NCBI RefSeq assembly: GCF_002127325.2
Contig: NC_035434.2
Span: 152,602,289-152,666,288, forward strand
Direction of reading: 5' to 3'
From: Helianthus annuus
Lineage: Eukaryota > Streptophyta > Magnoliopsida > Asterales > Asteraceae
DNA: 64,000 bases
This document shows positions 24,801 to 37,173 of this stretch, piece after piece. The notes under the pieces are model-generated. The model was not told the DNA's origin and did not search any database. It saw nothing but the letters and a program-made list of their open reading frames with translations. The translations under genes were made by a program, and so were the position numbers. Every line of letters starts with the position of its first letter. Positions within the stretch are counted from its first letter, which is position 1.

Positions 24801-26419
24801 CCGATCACAAGAGCCTACAACATATCTTTAACCAGAGAGAACTCAATATGCGTCAACGCCGATGGGTAGAACTTCTCAACGACTACGACTGTGAGATCCG
24901 TTATCACCCAGGCAAAGCGAATGTAGTTGCAGACGCCCTCAGCAGAAAGAATTACGTGATAGGTGTTCGAAACATCCAGGCTCAGTATAACCTCGAAGCT
25001 CTCATCCGCGAAGCACAACACGCTTGCTTTAACGAGCGTACGTTGAAGAAAGAACGAATCTATCACGATGGAACTCAGCTCGTGAGCAAAGCCAACGGGA
25101 TATTCTATTATCTGGACCGAATCTGGGTTCCGAGGAGGACAGATCTGCGAAAGATCATCATGAACGAAGCCCACAAATCCCGATATTCCATTCATCCCGG
25201 TGCGGACAAAATGTACCAGGACCTTCGCTACAAGTACTGGTGGCCTGGGATGAAAAGGGATATTGCTCTATATGTTGGTAGCTGTTTAACTTGTGCAAGA
25301 GTCAAGGCTGAACACCAAAGACCCTCAGGCTTACTCGAACAACCGCCGATACCCGTATGGAAGTGGGAAAGTATAGCTATGGATTTCATAACTAAGCTTC
25401 CGACCACGCCATCAGGTCACGACAGTATTTGGGTTATAGTCGACCGTCTAACCAAATCAGCCCACTTTCTGCCAATACGAGAAGACTATAAGGTGGCCAA
25501 ACTAGCCCAGATCTACACCGACGAGATCATTAAGAATCATGGTACGCCTCGAGACATCATTTCGGATCGCGATGCTCGGTTTACATCGAGATTGTGGGAA
25601 ACTTTTCAAGCAGCTCTAGGTACGACGCTGAATTTGAGTACCGCATTCCACCCGCAAACCGACGGGCAGACTGAAAGAACGATTCGTACTATTGAAGACA
25701 TGCTCCGTGCGTGTGTTATCGATTTTGGTGGTAGTTGGAGCAAACACCTACCGTTAGTCGAATTTTCGTACAATAATAGCTATCACTCCAGCATCGAAAT
25801 GGCACCTTTCGAAGCCTTGTATGGTAGGAGATGTCGCTCGCCTATTGTATGGCACGAAGTCGGTCATTCACAATTGACTGGGCCCGAAATTCTGCAAGAA
25901 ACGACTGACAAGATCCACCAGATAAGGGAAAACTTGGTAAAGGCCCGGGACAGACAAAAGATGTACGCCGATAAACGACGCAGGCCCCGCGAATTCGCAG
26001 TTGGCGACTACGTGCTCCTAAAGGTATCACCTTGGAAGGGAGTAGTCCGATTCGGTAAAAGAGGGAAACTTGCGCCTCGATTTGTTGGACCTTTTAAGAT
26101 TCTGGAAAGGATCGGTAAGGTTGCCTACAAACTCGAATTACCGGAGGAACTCAGCAATGTCCACCCGACTTTCCATATTTCTAACCTTCGAAAATGCGTA
26201 GCCGACCACGACGCAATAATACCACTTGACGATCTTCAGGTCAACGAGACGCTACACTTCGTGGAAAAGCCTGTCGAAATCATGGACCGACAGACCAAGC
26301 AACTCAGACGCTCTCGCATTCCTATTGTAAAGGTACGATGGGAAGGCAAACGAGGCGCGGAGTTCACTTGGGAACTCGAAAGTGACATGAAGGCCAAGCA
26401 CCCGCAGTTGTTCAGATAG
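21806..26419 (+). CDS. Element A Gag-Pol polyprotein, intact
   Basis: 1,537 residues from the first ATG (21806). Gag carries two CysHis clusters; the clear one is [14 protein letters not shown] at residues 380-393. The protease has LFDTGADN (Asp452). Reverse transcriptase runs from about 600, with [20 protein letters not shown] and active site VFIDDV (Asp791-792). RNase H includes [15 protein letters not shown] and TDHKSL. Integrase has an HHCC zinc region ([10 protein letters not shown]...CLTC) and a D-D-35-E triad (Asp1193, Asp1254, Glu1290), then a GPF/Y module and a chromodomain-like tail ([19 protein letters not shown]). It makes virus-like particles, copies the RNA and integrates the cDNA. 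Gag and Pol share one frame, so ratio control would be post-translational or by other means. No stop or frameshift is seen. Confidence 0.95.
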   Translation: MSSSSRPRQRLTRREKRDRRLAAILSKTVAKAVSEVFENASKSSEESRTLTPKDSNKATFSFKQFKACGPKEFTGEDGPTALFHWFDSVEVTLRQSGCPDHLRTLNATGVFQSRALDWWTAERNKRGNDAAYELTWKELKSIMMDEFCPPHERQKLEDEFWSIKQKEGDNAGLTARFKQLSIICPDQVKTSDMTIKKYIRALPDCVADFVHAAKPATIEETYLLAAEINDKRVKAGVWDKPNKSLHQVTAASTDNPTAQASKSSRRRKKKSCAAATTATPLQSVPAQQQQPQRSAPVINAPPAKRAYTGPHPLCVTCSYHHPVGVACRFCAHCNVYGHFTASCRYGPRQAQAQAAVNQALLPAPQAPQAAQAPANNVRTCFACGDPNHFANRCPNRVVKQEAQQPQQQQQQPQQQAAHARTFNINARQAQADNNVVNGTFLVNGIYASCLFDTGADNCFVSFEFEKLLRRKRSYLSTPFEVEVATGRTIAVNSVLRDCTLELNNHIFPINLIPMQLGSFDVIVGMDFLRENRAEIVCSDKMIRFVLASGDTLCVYGETTAKDLKLMSCLQARKYLRKEYRAFLANIVVAETDKKKKVEVKNVPVVREFPQVFPNDLPGLPPSRDIDFRIDLIPGANPVAKAPYRLAPSEMRELSNQLQELLEKGFIRPSTSPWGAPVLFVKKKDGSFRMCIDYRELNKLTIKNRYPLPRIDDLFDQLQGAQCFSKIDLRSGYHQLRIQEEDIPKTAFRTRYGHYEFVVMPFGLTNAPAVFMDLMNRVCKPFLDRFVIVFIDDVLIYSRSRAEHAQHLRLVLELLQGNQLYAKFSKCEFWLEEVQFLGHIVNSRGIHVDPAKIEAVKGWVTPKNPSEVRSFLGLAGYYRRFIEGFSKIAVPLTSLTHKDKPFVWGTAQETAFQTLKHMLCHAPVLTLPDGSDDFVVYCDASNLGLGCVLMQRDKVIAYASRQLKIHEKNYTTHDLELGAVVFALKIWRHYLYGTKCTIFTDHKSLQHIFNQRELNMRQRRWVELLNDYDCEIRYHPGKANVVADALSRKNYVIGVRNIQAQYNLEALIREAQHACFNERTLKKERIYHDGTQLVSKANGIFYYLDRIWVPRRTDLRKIIMNEAHKSRYSIHPGADKMYQDLRYKYWWPGMKRDIALYVGSCLTCARVKAEHQRPSGLLEQPPIPVWKWESIAMDFITKLPTTPSGHDSIWVIVDRLTKSAHFLPIREDYKVAKLAQIYTDEIIKNHGTPRDIISDRDARFTSRLWETFQAALGTTLNLSTAFHPQTDGQTERTIRTIEDMLRACVIDFGGSWSKHLPLVEFSYNNSYHSSIEMAPFEALYGRRCRSPIVWHEVGHSQLTGPEILQETTDKIHQIRENLVKARDRQKMYADKRRRPREFAVGDYVLLKVSPWKGVVRFGKRGKLAPRFVGPFKILERIGKVAYKLELPEELSNVHPTFHISNLRKCVADHDAIIPLDDLQVNETLHFVEKPVEIMDRQTKQLRRSRIPIVKVRWEGKRGAEFTWELESDMKAKHPQLFR

Positions 26420-26471
26420 ATCTGAAGCATCAAATAGGTAAAATCACACGGCGATGTACGGTTCTCGGCCT

Positions 26472-26506
26472 AATTTCGGGACGAAATTCCCTAAAGGAAG
26501 GGAGAC
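26472..26506 (+). promoter_or_regulatory. Palindrome and polypurine tract, element A
   Basis: AATTTCGGGACGAAATT (26472-26488) is a stem AATTTCG/CGAAATT, followed by the purine-rich AAAGGAAGGGAGAC immediately before the 3' LTR. The tract primes plus-strand DNA synthesis. The palindrome recurs in elements B and C. Confidence 0.8.
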
Positions 26507-29339
26507 TGTAACACCCCGTGTTTTCCAAAGTCAAAGTCAAAGTCAAGTGTTGACTGTTATTGGAATTAAAGATTAATAAAGATTATTTTCATTTTAGTTT
26601 CATTTTGATTTTCGTATTATTTGGAGTAAGTGTTGTATAATCAAACTAAATCGACCGATAATCGAACAGTGAGTCAACGATCGACTGTGAATAATAGGAA
26701 GTAACAACGCAATAAAGCTAGTCAACCAATAATCGAGCTAATCAAGTCAATCATCGAACTCAAGTGTGGGGATTTTAGTACTTTTATACGTGTGTGTGTG
26801 TGCTTTATGTGTTACTTGTGCATGTTTACTTTGATGTTAAAGTGTGTGGTGAATCAATCAAATAAATCAAGAATCGAAGGTGAATCAAACTCAATGGAAA
26901 TCGAACCCGAAATGGTTGTAAGGATGTTTGTATGTTAGATATAGTAGTTGGAACTAAAAGTAATTTGATTAGGAATTCTATCATTCTCAAATCATCGTTC
27001 ATCGAAGTCGAAATATCAAATCGTCGCGAAACACTCAAAACTAGGCAAGCCGTTCGAACAGGGCCACCTGATCGAACAGGCTAGCCGATCGAACAAGGCA
27101 ACCTGATCGAACAGGCTAGCCGATCGAACAGGACTGATCGATCGGACAGCTGCTCGATCAGGGATGCTGTTCGATCAGCTGACCTTTCCTCTTTTGGAAG
27201 CCTATAAATAGGGCTGTCTTTGTCAACCTTTCCACTTTTGGAAAAGCTCTGACCGACCAGCCTCTTCTTCTCACTAAATCCAAGATTTCTCTCAAACCGG
27301 TAAGTATTTCACTCTAATCCTTGTACGTTTTTGTTCATTAATCGATTCTCCATCTTTCTATCTTTCAAAATCTGATTTTCATCCATGAAATCACCAAGAT
27401 CTAGGTGTTCTTGAGTGATGTCATCATGGTGTTCTTGGTGTTCATCAAGAACTTCATGTTCTTGACTTCATTCAACCATGAATAAAGCTAGATCTAACCG
27501 ATTTCCACATAGATAACCTAAAATCTTCCAAAGATCTTAACATTTCACGGTGGAAAAGGATTGGAAGATGGGTTTTCCTCTATCTTTCAGCTCTTTTACA
27601 CTCAAACCGGTGAAAACGAGGCTTGAACCGATTTATAAACCGTTCTAAACAAACACATGGTTCAAGATTCGGGTCCTACCGAGAGATATACCGATTTCGG
27701 GTTAAACTTAAACTTGGGTTCCAAACCGTCTCTGACCGAGTTTGGGTGATTCCTGCTCAAGTCAGTAGGCTAAATGGGGACTTCAGTTTTGTGGTTCAAC
27801 TCGTAGTCAAAATATCTCTAAAACACCAACAAAAAACGGGAATAACCAAGTGTTAGGTGATAAGTTAACCAAATCGAGAAGCTGGCCGAACGGCTAGGCT
27901 GTTCGATCGAACAGCCCAACCGAACGACTATGCCAGCCGATCGACTAGGCTAACCGATCGACCAGCACTTAGACTCACCAACTCACAAAGTGTAGTATTG
28001 ACGAGGTACTGTTCGATCGACTACGCCACTCGATTGTAATCATTACTGCTCGGATCATGAGATACTATACTTTAAAAACACTTAGACTTTTCAAAGCATT
28101 GGGATGTCACCCGATCGAACATACCAACCGATCGAGTGACATACTTGAAAACAACAAAGTGCTAACCGATCGGTTGGGCTAACCGGTCGAACAGCAGTTC
28201 GATCGACCAACTTGAAAGGTAGTACAAACCATCATACACAAACACCTCCTTCACATCAAAGGAAGAAACAATCCACTTGAAGGAACCAGCCGATCGAGCC
28301 AGTCAGCCGATCGAATGGACGTTCGAACGGACTTTCAAACCAATCGAACAGCCCACTCGATCGAACTGCTGTCCGATCGATTGGTCTATCCGATCCAGTT
28401 TCCTTTGCTTACTTTTTCCGCGTTACTCATCGTTGTGTTATCGAACTATTCAGGCTAACCTATTCTCAGTGCTCCCTTCAATCCACAATCAACCACTGTG
28501 AGTATACTCGACCCCTTTTTGCTTTCAGCACTTTTGGGTGTTACATACGTAAATTATCAAAATCACAATCAACACAAACTATTTGAACGCTAACCTATTT
28601 GCATGTGTTACTTGTCTAAATGATTGCTGTTTATTATGTTTACACGTGGAGTGCTATCTACCTGCTTTAGCAACATAGTACTATAGTTTGGACTCAGCAC
28701 CCGTTCACACGGGGGTTGCTAAGGACAATTACTTGCATGGATTACGGTGGTAATCATGTATTGCGAACTGTCTCGGACAGTCAACCCGAAGTCGTTGGTA
28801 CCGATGGTCCCATGTTGATAATTTACATGCATCGTTTGCCCTTGTGTACGTGCTTGGTTATGCGTAAACTATTCGAACTCTATATGCTATATCAAACTTG
28901 TGTACTCACCTTTACATTATATGTATTGACTTTTATTTTAACGTATGTGACAGGTGTTTAAGCTACTAGCGTGCTAGGGAAACGAGGCAATAATAAACTT
29001 CTAGGAGTCTGTGTCCTTAGGACAGTGTCCACGTACCTGTTCCAGGGCCATAATTATCTGTAGATCTTGCACTGGCACCTGTAGTCAGTAAGATCCACAG
29101 TAGTTGTCTAGAAGTCTTAAGACAATGTTTACTTTGGTTTGTAATAATTAAGAATCCGAGTTGTCGGAACAGTTCCCATATTGTTTAGTTGATTTCTATG
29201 ATAACTTGTTATTGTTTGGGACACGGTATGGGACGTGTTATATAACTGAATTGTATGATAGTTGTTGTGGAAACTTCTGAACAATCTGTTTCGCTCAGTG
29301 CCGCGCCCCGATGATTCCGCCATCGGTTGGGGTGTGACA
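26507..29339 (+). repeat. Element A 3' LTR
   Basis: Same length and almost the same sequence as the 5' LTR; TATA box at 27203-27210. It ends GTGACA before the target duplication TACCA. Confidence 0.95.
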
Positions 29340-29344
29340 TACCA

Positions 29345-30825
29345 ACATATGTAAAAGTTACAAGATTTTAATAAATAAAAAGAGGAGATAGACTTGAGCT
29401 TTTTACGAGCCAAACTTAAACTCAACATGTTTAAATAACTTGCGAGGTTGGGCTTAGGCTCGACCCATTTACAACCATGGAGTCCTAATGACGATCATTT
29501 AGTTTTCAATTCTGATAATGACTTTGTAAGTCAATCTTTACGAAGTATATTGAACTTGTTTTAGATCAAATAAGTTTTAAATTCTTAAGAGTGAATCATT
29601 TCTCTTTACTATTTACTTAGTTAGCTCTGTGTTAAAATTAATATGATTCATTCCATCTCAATGACTAATATTAAGTTCTGTAATATCTAAATATTATAAA
29701 TACATTTCTTATCATTCTATTATTTATTAGTATTTGTGTTTTATCTGTTTTAGTAATTGTTTTAATGTTTTGTATGAGGTATTAATACAAGTACAAGTAT
29801 GGGCTACAAATACAACAAAGTGGACTACATTAGCTGGACTACATTCGCTGGATTGAGCTTGCTGACTCGTGGCTTTACTGATGCGAGATGTTGTGAAGGC
29901 TTGGCTTGAGGCCATGTCCATATATTATAAATAAGAGAGAGTGTTGACATTTGAGAGGCATACACTCATATCCCATTCTCTCTCATACTTGTGCGATTAG
30001 GGTTTCTACTTATTTGTTATCGTAGATTCATCGATTCATCCTGAATCTGTGTTGTTAGTGTAGAAGTCTGTTAATCGTTGTAAAGAATATCATATTGATA
30101 ATCTTGTGAGTGATTTGTGAGTTGTTTCATTCTTGTATTTGTTCAGATCTTATCTTAGGGTTTCAATAATATTTGGTTTAGGTATTGATTGTTATCTTTG
30201 AAGATCTGAGTACAGATCTATGTTTTATAACACTCTCGATAATCAATACACATTCTCACGTTAGTCTCATTCTTCACAAGTAGAAACAATTTTCCCCAAG
30301 TTAAGGAACTCGTCTTTATGAGCTATTATCGACATCAATCCTAATATATGAGTAAGTACTCTTTGGTATATTTTCCATTTATGTCATTCTGACGTCTTAA
30401 TTGTCTATTATTACATTAGTATCATCTTAGAATACCACATTAATTCTATGTTTTTTTAATATCGTCTAAGGATAGGATGAAAACAAGCTAAAACCACATG
30501 GTTACACACCTATATTAGCAAAAGATGTAAAGATTGAAGACTCACCCCATTTTCTTTAAATTAACATAGCACATTGTGTATTATTTTTTTCTAAGAATTT
30601 TATGGGCATTGCTAAGATAATATTTTATTTTTATATTTTTACTTTTATTAAGAATTGTTATATTTTTACAAAAATGGTCATTTTTCAAAATTTGATTTAA
30701 AACCCCAAACAGATCAAACAGCTTGAGTAGTCCGTGATCTCAACTTCTTCTTTCTAATCTAACACTTATCATTAGCTCTTGCTTTTTATTCATATATCGG
30801 ATCATATATCCCTACCCTATAAATA

Positions 30826-30893
<68 letters not shown>
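29345..30893. other. A/T-rich DNA, possible old LTR, ending in a TA microsatellite
   Basis: No gene is seen. At 29735-30350 there is a TATA-like TATTATAAATAAGAGAGAG (29924 on) followed by leader-like sequence, resembling a Copia LTR. I could not find ends with a target duplication. About 30823-30893 is an uninterrupted TA/GTA microsatellite, into or beside which the large MULE inserted. Confidence 0.4.
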
Positions 30894-30895
<2 letters not shown>

Positions 30896-31372
30896 GTGGG
30901 AAATGATAAATAGAAAACTTATTTATAGTGATAAAACCTAGGAAACTCTATTTGTAATCATTGATGTAGATGATCTAATGGTTGAGGAAATTAGAGGCTT
31001 TATTGATTTGAATTAATTACATTCTTTGGGTTGAAGAGTGGATTGATGGGTGTTTGGGTAATAGCAACATGAACCATGGTACATAATATATATTATAATT
31101 TTGGTGGAGTTGAGTGGGTGTCCGCATGAACATGACGATTGTTTTCATGGGGGCGTGCAATCTTCCATGTCACAATCATCAAAAAGCTATTTTCAAACAC
31201 CCAGATCAAAAATAGCCGTTTGTCTCCTTGTCTCTCAACAATCCAAACACCAGAAAGTCACACACACATACGCATTGTGTCTCGCATAAAGTCGAGGAGG
31301 AAGAAAACTGTACGGTTGGTACCAGAGAAGAAAGAACGACGGTGCAAGTTCGTTTCTAAAAAACCCTAGAGA

Positions 31373-31440
31373 TGAGATCAACTTTCCGTTTGTTATCGTC
31401 CGGTAAAGGACACCGGAATTGGAAGAAATCAATGACAAAG
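31373..31440 (+). other. First exon repeated in both TIRs of the large MULE
   Basis: ATG at 31371-31373 begins M-R-S-T-F-R-L-L-S-S-G-K-G and runs to a splice-like AAAGTAAGC near 31440. The right TIR carries the same frame in reverse (about 35370-35450) with a few substitutions. Each arm would therefore provide a leader and first exon pointing inward. Function unknown. Confidence 0.45.
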
Positions 31441-31534
31441 TAAGCATTTTGATTGTTTAGTTGTTTACTGTTACTAATGTGATGATTGCTTGTTTTTTGT
31501 TTTCTTAAATCATTGCATTGATGGGGGTTTTGAC

Positions 31535-31947
31535 TACATGGCCCATAACTAAAACCTAAGTAGCAATTTGTTACTACAAATCTATTAATAGATTTCTAAC
31601 CCTAAAAATATTAACTTGTAATGTGGAATGGTTAATCCTGAATTCTCATTTTGAATTTAAGACTTATGGTACTTTATTTGGAACTTTTTAATTTGATATC
31701 ATGCTTTATGGATGCTTTAAAATTATGTTTCATTTTGATAGTTATTTACATGTTTTAATGAAATTAAAATCAAATCGAATTTATTCCAACTCAATTCAAA
31801 TTTTTAATCGAATACGAATTGGATTTTTTTATTCAAATACGAATTCGAATCGAATTCGGTAGGTTTTCATCGAATTCGAATTCAAGGGAAAATAAAAATT
31901 ATTCGAATAATTCAAAAATTCGATTTTCGATTCGATGAACACTCATA
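31535..31947. mobile_element. Insertion in the left TIR with 8-bp duplication (hAT-like)
   Basis: GTTTTGAC flanks both sides (31527-31534 and 31948-31955). The corresponding place in the right TIR lacks the 413 bp. The right end, read inward, is TATGAGTGTTCATCGAATCG, a hAT-like end. The left end does not match it, so one end is probably truncated. The inner part is rich in CGAATTCGAAT repeats. Confidence 0.65.
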
Positions 31948-32261
31948 GTTTTGACAGGGTGGGTTATCATATGGAAAGATGGGTAAGAACCTCAAGTTCT
32001 GGTAGTGGTTTAAACAGAAGCATATTGTTTTATGTCTTTTTTTTGTATTTGCTTTACAGTGAGATTAGATTTTTAGTTGATATGTTAGGGTTATTTGATG
32101 TATTGGAAATAGTATTTTGAGTGGTACATTTTCTGAATATGTGATTGTGTTTTTAATCTATGTAGGTCTATGGTGAAGAGAAGTGAGCGTAAGAAATTTA
32201 GGGCAGCAACTGCATCAAACACTGTGATTATATCGGATAACACAGGCAAACCCAACGAACC

Positions 32262-33086
32262 CTAGGTAAGAAATTTTTTTTTATAATGCCACTGATTATA
32301 TATGACTATTTTTTATGTTTTGATTTGTATTTGATGAATACACTACACATTTTGAGTATTGGGATTCCGACACGCCAATGGCTAAAATACAAAGGTGAGG
32401 AACCAATTTGTTCTTTTTATATTGATTATTATTTTCCTTAGTAGTAAGCTGGGTGAATGTAACGTGTGTAACATTTTTCTTCTAGAATAGGCAAAGAGCC
32501 AACTGTTGTTGGGAGCACAAGTCCCCAACGTATACCACAAAATGGTATGTATGTTACAATTTGTATATATAGGAAAAACATAAAACTGTGGTGTGTGCTA
32601 AGATATGTTATAAGTATGTCATTTTTCCATTGAATAGGCAAAAAAATAACTGTGGTGGGAGCATAAGTGTACATACTAGAAAGTAAAGAGGTATGCATGT
32701 AGTAATGTGGTGACGATAACCGAAACACGAAAACTTGTACTAACGCGTGTTTCAAAATTTTTAATACTTGTAGTGAGGGGGTTGGTTGCATCGGAGAGTG
32801 GTTGTTTGAAGTGTAGGAAAAATAAAGGTATTGGGGTAAAATGTTTACATATGTTACATTTGTTGGGTAGTTTGATTCATACTACTTTTAATTGGATTTT
32901 CATAAATTTTTCAGATAAGAGTCAAGAATTGGGAGTGTGCAACTTCAGTTCAGAATAGCGAATCAAGTAACTTGTGTTAGTTATGTTACCACTATTTTAT
33001 TAAGTAGATTAAAAAACTGGAATGTAACTTGTGAGATTACGACTTTACTATTGCGGTTCCACCCGGGTCGGCATTGGCCTTTGCAA
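32262..33086. other. MULE interior with a repeated short exon-like unit
   Basis: Near 32489 and 32637 the same unit occurs twice: GGCAAAGAGCCAACTGTTGT and GGCAAAAAAATAACTGTGGT, each after a TTCTAG/AATAG-type acceptor and followed by GGGAGCA. They read G-K-E-P-T-V-V-G-S and G-K-K-I-T-V-V-G-A. This looks like exon duplication in a decayed transposon gene. Confidence 0.4.
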
Positions 33087-34060
33087 GAATGAAGAGATCT
33101 ACAAGATCGGAAACGGGAAAGTTGCCAAAAAGCGAAAGAAGGTAGATAAAGAAAAATACGAATAATTGGAGGAAGAAGTCGATGAAGATGGAGGGCAGGC
33201 GGAGGATGAGGAAAAATTCGAAGATGGATAATTGGCCAAGGATTAGAACCAAATCATCACCAATCCAAATCTCCAGTTGTATTCAAGTGTTGCCATTCGA
33301 ATAAAGAATTGTAGTCAAAGAGATGGGATTTGACAAGGTTGATGGCATACCGGCAAAACTGGTCAACTATGTGGTTGGTAGGTTTAATCCTTCGACGATG
33401 GAGATAAATATGCCTTGTGGCACAATCAAGGTAAACACTGAAGCCATTCATAAGTTACTTGGCATACCGTGTGGTGCTGTGCGGTTAACCTCTCTGCCCA
33501 AGTTGGATGAGAAGGACGAAGCGGTAAAGAAATGGAAAGATAGGTTCCCGGAACGCTTTGTTTCGCCAACAAAAATGGTTGACATGATTGAGACATCAGA
33601 CGGGGACGATAACTGTAATTTTCGAATGGACTTCCTGGTGTGCTTTGTTATTGTCATGATTGACTGCCACAAGCGAGGTTGCCTTAGACCAAGGATATTA
33701 GATCACATCACGTGTGACCTGAATTTTGCGGATATTGATTGGTGCCCGTTAATGCTAGACAAGACGAAAAAGTGTTATAATGGATGGAGAAGCAATGTAC
33801 CAAGTAACCCGTTTACTGGCGCATTGACATCCTAATGGTAAGTGTTGGTATGATTTGCATTTGTAGTAGTGTTTACATGTATGTTTCACATATGTAACAG
33901 TTGTAGCTGAAAATTCCAACTGTTGTATGTGGACAACATCAAGTGCTAAGGGATAGATGTGGATTACATTATTTATCCGGTGACATTCTAAACTATGGCA
34001 AAGCTTAAATAAAAGAAGAAGCCGGAGATTAAGACGCACGGTTTTGGGACTGGAAACCTA
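33087..34060 (+). pseudogene. Ulp1-associated transposon protein, N-terminal region, broken
   Basis: The core open frame 33323-33835 encodes 170 residues: MGFDKVDGIPAKLVNYVVGR, then VNTEAIHKLLGIPCGAV. This conserved block is found, as I recall it, N-terminal to Ulp1 protease domains in MULE/CACTA cargo genes of plants. Upstream is an acidic stretch (L-E-E-E-V-D-E-D) with TAA stops. A stop also sits just before the MGF block and at the end of the exon (GALTS then TAA). The next exon-like segment (33901 on) reads L-Y-V-D-N-I-K-C followed by stops. No Ulp1 catalytic part remains. It is clearly a pseudogene. Confidence 0.65.
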
Positions 34061-34944
34061 AAAGGGTTCACAGTAAAACTAAATTATGATCTAATAGACT
34101 TACCAAAATCATGGTCTCCCCCTAACGGTGAAACTCTATCATCATCAGCATGAAGCCCACTACCATCTACTCGGCTTTTTCAAATTCCACCAGTAGATCT
34201 CTTGTCGCTCCCTCATCACTGTCTACCGTCTTCTCAATTTTCAACCTGGGTGGTGTCAATTTTTGTGATCTGGTTGCAACCTGGAAACAAAATTCTTTTT
34301 GAGATAAAACAAACCCTGACTATGTTATACCTAACACAAGTTACAATAACAAAAAAATCTATCCATTTTTACCTTTGTACCCGCAGGTAGCTTCCTTTGC
34401 GGACTCACTTATCATGTTCTCTTTTGGGGGCATGTCCACTTTTGAAAGTTCAGCTGCCCCCTCCTTAAATGTTACTTGTTAGGTATGCACTACAATTTCG
34501 TGTAGTAAATACCCTGTCCACACAGATGCTTTTACGCATGTTACAATGTAAACATAGTGTTCTCATGCACATACCTCTCCACCTTCCATTGAACTACAAG
34601 CTCCCATATTAGATTTGCACCTAGTATTCAACTTAGACTTTGACCTACCCTTTCTCTTCTCCTTCTTATCAAGTGATTTACGATATTGGCTTGCAACAAT
34701 TGGGCTTGTAACAATTGGACTTGCAACTTCCACAATGGTTTCGTCTATGTATATAAAAAGACAATAGCAACGTTTTTTTAATTTTCCCTCACGAAGTAAA
34801 AAAACGACTACTTCCATTAATAAAAAAAACTAACAAGTTATTCGCTACCTTCACTCGCAAAACCATTAACATGCTCTTCACCTATATCACTCGGCTTTAT
34901 GGCCAATGTCCCCATGACACTATTAATTTGTAGTAAGTTCGCTT
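34061..34944. other. MULE interior, no recognised gene
   Basis: Contains a minus-strand ORF at 34563-34817 (84 residues, with a lysine-rich stretch KSLDKKEKRKGRSKSK) and scattered splice-like sites. No domain is recognised. It may be remnants of the same transposon gene. Confidence 0.35.
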
Positions 34945-35686
34945 GTGTTATATGATATAATCACAGTGTTTGATGCAGTTGCTGCCCTAAATTTCTTATG
35001 CCCACTTCTCTTCACCCTAGATTTATAGAGACTAACAACACAATTACATATTCAGAGTATGTACCACTCAAAATACTATTTCAAATACTTAAATAACCCT
35101 AACAAATTGTAACAAATCAACCAAAAATCCACTCTCACCAGAAACCAAAAAAAAAAAAAAAAAAGAAGATAAAACAATATGCTACTGTTCAAACCACTTC
35201 CAGAATTAAGGTTTTTTACCCATCTTTCCATATGATAACCCACCCTGTCAAACCCTCCATCAATGCACCTATTTAAGAAAACAAAAAACAAACAATCATC
35301 GTATTAGTAACAGTAAACAACTAAACAATCAAAATTCAAACAGTAAACAACTAAACAATCAAAATTCTTACTTTGTCACCGATTTCTTCCACTTCCGGCG
35401 TCCTTTACAAAACGATAACAAACGGAAAGTTGATCTCATCTCTAGGGTTTTTTTTAGAAACGAACTTGCATCATCGTTCTTTCTTCTCTGGTACCAACCG
35501 TACAATTTTCTTTCTCCTCGACTTTATGCGAGACACAATGTGTATGTGTGTGTGACTTTCTGGTGTTGGATTGTTGAGAGAGAAGGAGACAAATGGTTGT
35601 ATTTGATCTGAGTGTTTGAAAATAGTTTTTTTAATGATTGTAACATGGAAGATTGCGCTCCACCCCATGAAAACAACCGTCTTGTT

Positions 35687-37134
35687 TGTCACGGCCCTCG
35701 GCCCCGGTTTGACCCGGTCTAGAGCTGCGAGGCAGAAAATCCCGTGGTTTTTATTTAAGTGACAGCGGAAGTCTTTTTAAGCAGGATCGTTTAATATTAA
35801 AACTGCTCGTTTATATATAATATAGGGATAAATCCCATAATTTACAATGAGGTGATTTCACTGGGAAATCTTTATTTCGTAAAACATGTTTCTTTATTTA
35901 TTTACATTGAGCCACTTTTCTAAGCTTGTAGTGCTCCACGGCACTTTTTATTTGCTCACAACAGATCACCTGAAACATGTTTGAAAAAGGTTTTGTCAGC
36001 AGGGAAATACTGAGTGAATCATTCAGTTTACTAAAACGACTCATTTGTTATTATTTACAGTATTAAGAGAGATTACAATGTTTCTGATAACAACTACCCA
36101 CAGTATTTGTCACTCGACTCATTTCGGTGACTGTGGTCATATCCCCCATTGGCTGCCCCAATGGTGACGAATATCACTTAATTAGGTTCGCCCACCTAAC
36201 GTGATAACAACAGTAGTAATGTGCACAATACCCCACATACCGGCTGTAATTTGGTGATTACATAAACTTAATCACTGTAATTATAACTTTGAAAAAATAC
36301 TTTGGAGTATTGTAAAACAGTTGATAAAAAGAGAATGACTCACATTGCGGATTTAACGAGCAGAGTATAAGCCTACTGATTAGCCTTGATTAACCTAATT
36401 TAAACAATAATACACACACACAAACGGGTTAGTAACTAATACATCATTTACGACAATTCACGAGATTAAACCCTCACAACGATATACAAGTGCAATACTT
36501 TAACAATTCAGCGGATTCACAACGAATGACAGAGTATAGTCCGAGTTCGAACAACACTCAAACATTCAAGTCGAAATCACAATGAATAACAAAGTATAAG
36601 CTCAATTCGAGCAGCACTCAAGCAATCGTTGGATAGTTATAATCGATCGGACGTTGAATCGTAATAGCGATCGAGTTATTACCCTGATTGCGGCAGCGAT
36701 TCGTGATCGGTGTGTGTTTAAATAGTATACAGAGTATAACTTCGTGTGTATTTCGACTTTTAATGTCGTTTTTCTGCCCAGATTCAAGTGCCAATGCCCT
36801 CTATTTATACCCAAATTTTGACCCCCTCGCCTGACGCGAGGGGTACCCCTATAGGCATCGCGTGACGCGAGGGGTCACCCTACTCCATTGGGTAGCCCTT
36901 CGTGCATGTAGGCTGGTTGAGTCGACAGTTTTGTAAAAATTCAATTTCGACAACAAGTTATTTAGATAACCGTTGGCTAGGGTTTATCCCCCCCTGAGTT
37001 TTAGGGGCCCTGATCCTGATTCTAACGATTCTGAAAATTTTAGGGTTTATGCAGAATTACTTGGGTTTCTTAATTAGGGTTTTCTTAGGAGATAATTAAT
37101 ATACTAAGTATTGGTTTTAGTGAGAGTTGTTACA
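35687..37134 (-). repeat. Element B 3' LTR
   Basis: On the minus strand it starts TGTAACAACTCTCAC and ends GGGCCGTGACA. TATA box TATAAATA at 36802-36809 (minus). It contains CGCGTGACGCGAGGGG-type repeats near 36830-36875 and a CCATTGG...CCAATGG hairpin near 36150. Confidence 0.9.
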
Positions 37135-37173
37135 TCCTTCCCACCTTAAGAAAAATCTCGTCCTCGAGATTTA
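37135..37173 (-). promoter_or_regulatory. Polypurine tract and palindrome, element B
   Basis: On the minus strand AAATCTCGAGGACGAGATTT (37153-37172) is followed by TTAAGGTGGGAAGGA and the 3' LTR. The palindrome overlaps the pol stop codon (37171-37173). Its stem AATCTCG/CGAGATT differs from that of A and C by a compensating pair. Confidence 0.8.

Larger units (their letters stand above)
17895..29339 (+). mobile_element. Element A: complete Ty3/Gypsy retrotransposon
   Basis: An 11,445-bp element with a perfect 5-bp target duplication TACCA (17890-17894 and 29340-29344). The LTRs (17895-20727 and 26507-29339) are both 2,833 bp; I found only one difference by eye (ACAAACAACGGG against ACAAAAAACGGG). 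It has a primer-binding site, one unbroken gag-pol frame and a polypurine tract. I infer a very recent insertion of a chromovirus-like (Tekay/Del-type) element that may still be competent. Confidence 0.95.

Noticed and set aside
21906..26433. Many ORFs overlapping gag-pol of element A
   Set aside because: Shadow frames of the intact polyprotein.
29735..30350. Possible Copia LTR
   Set aside because: It has promoter-like sequence but no supported ends.
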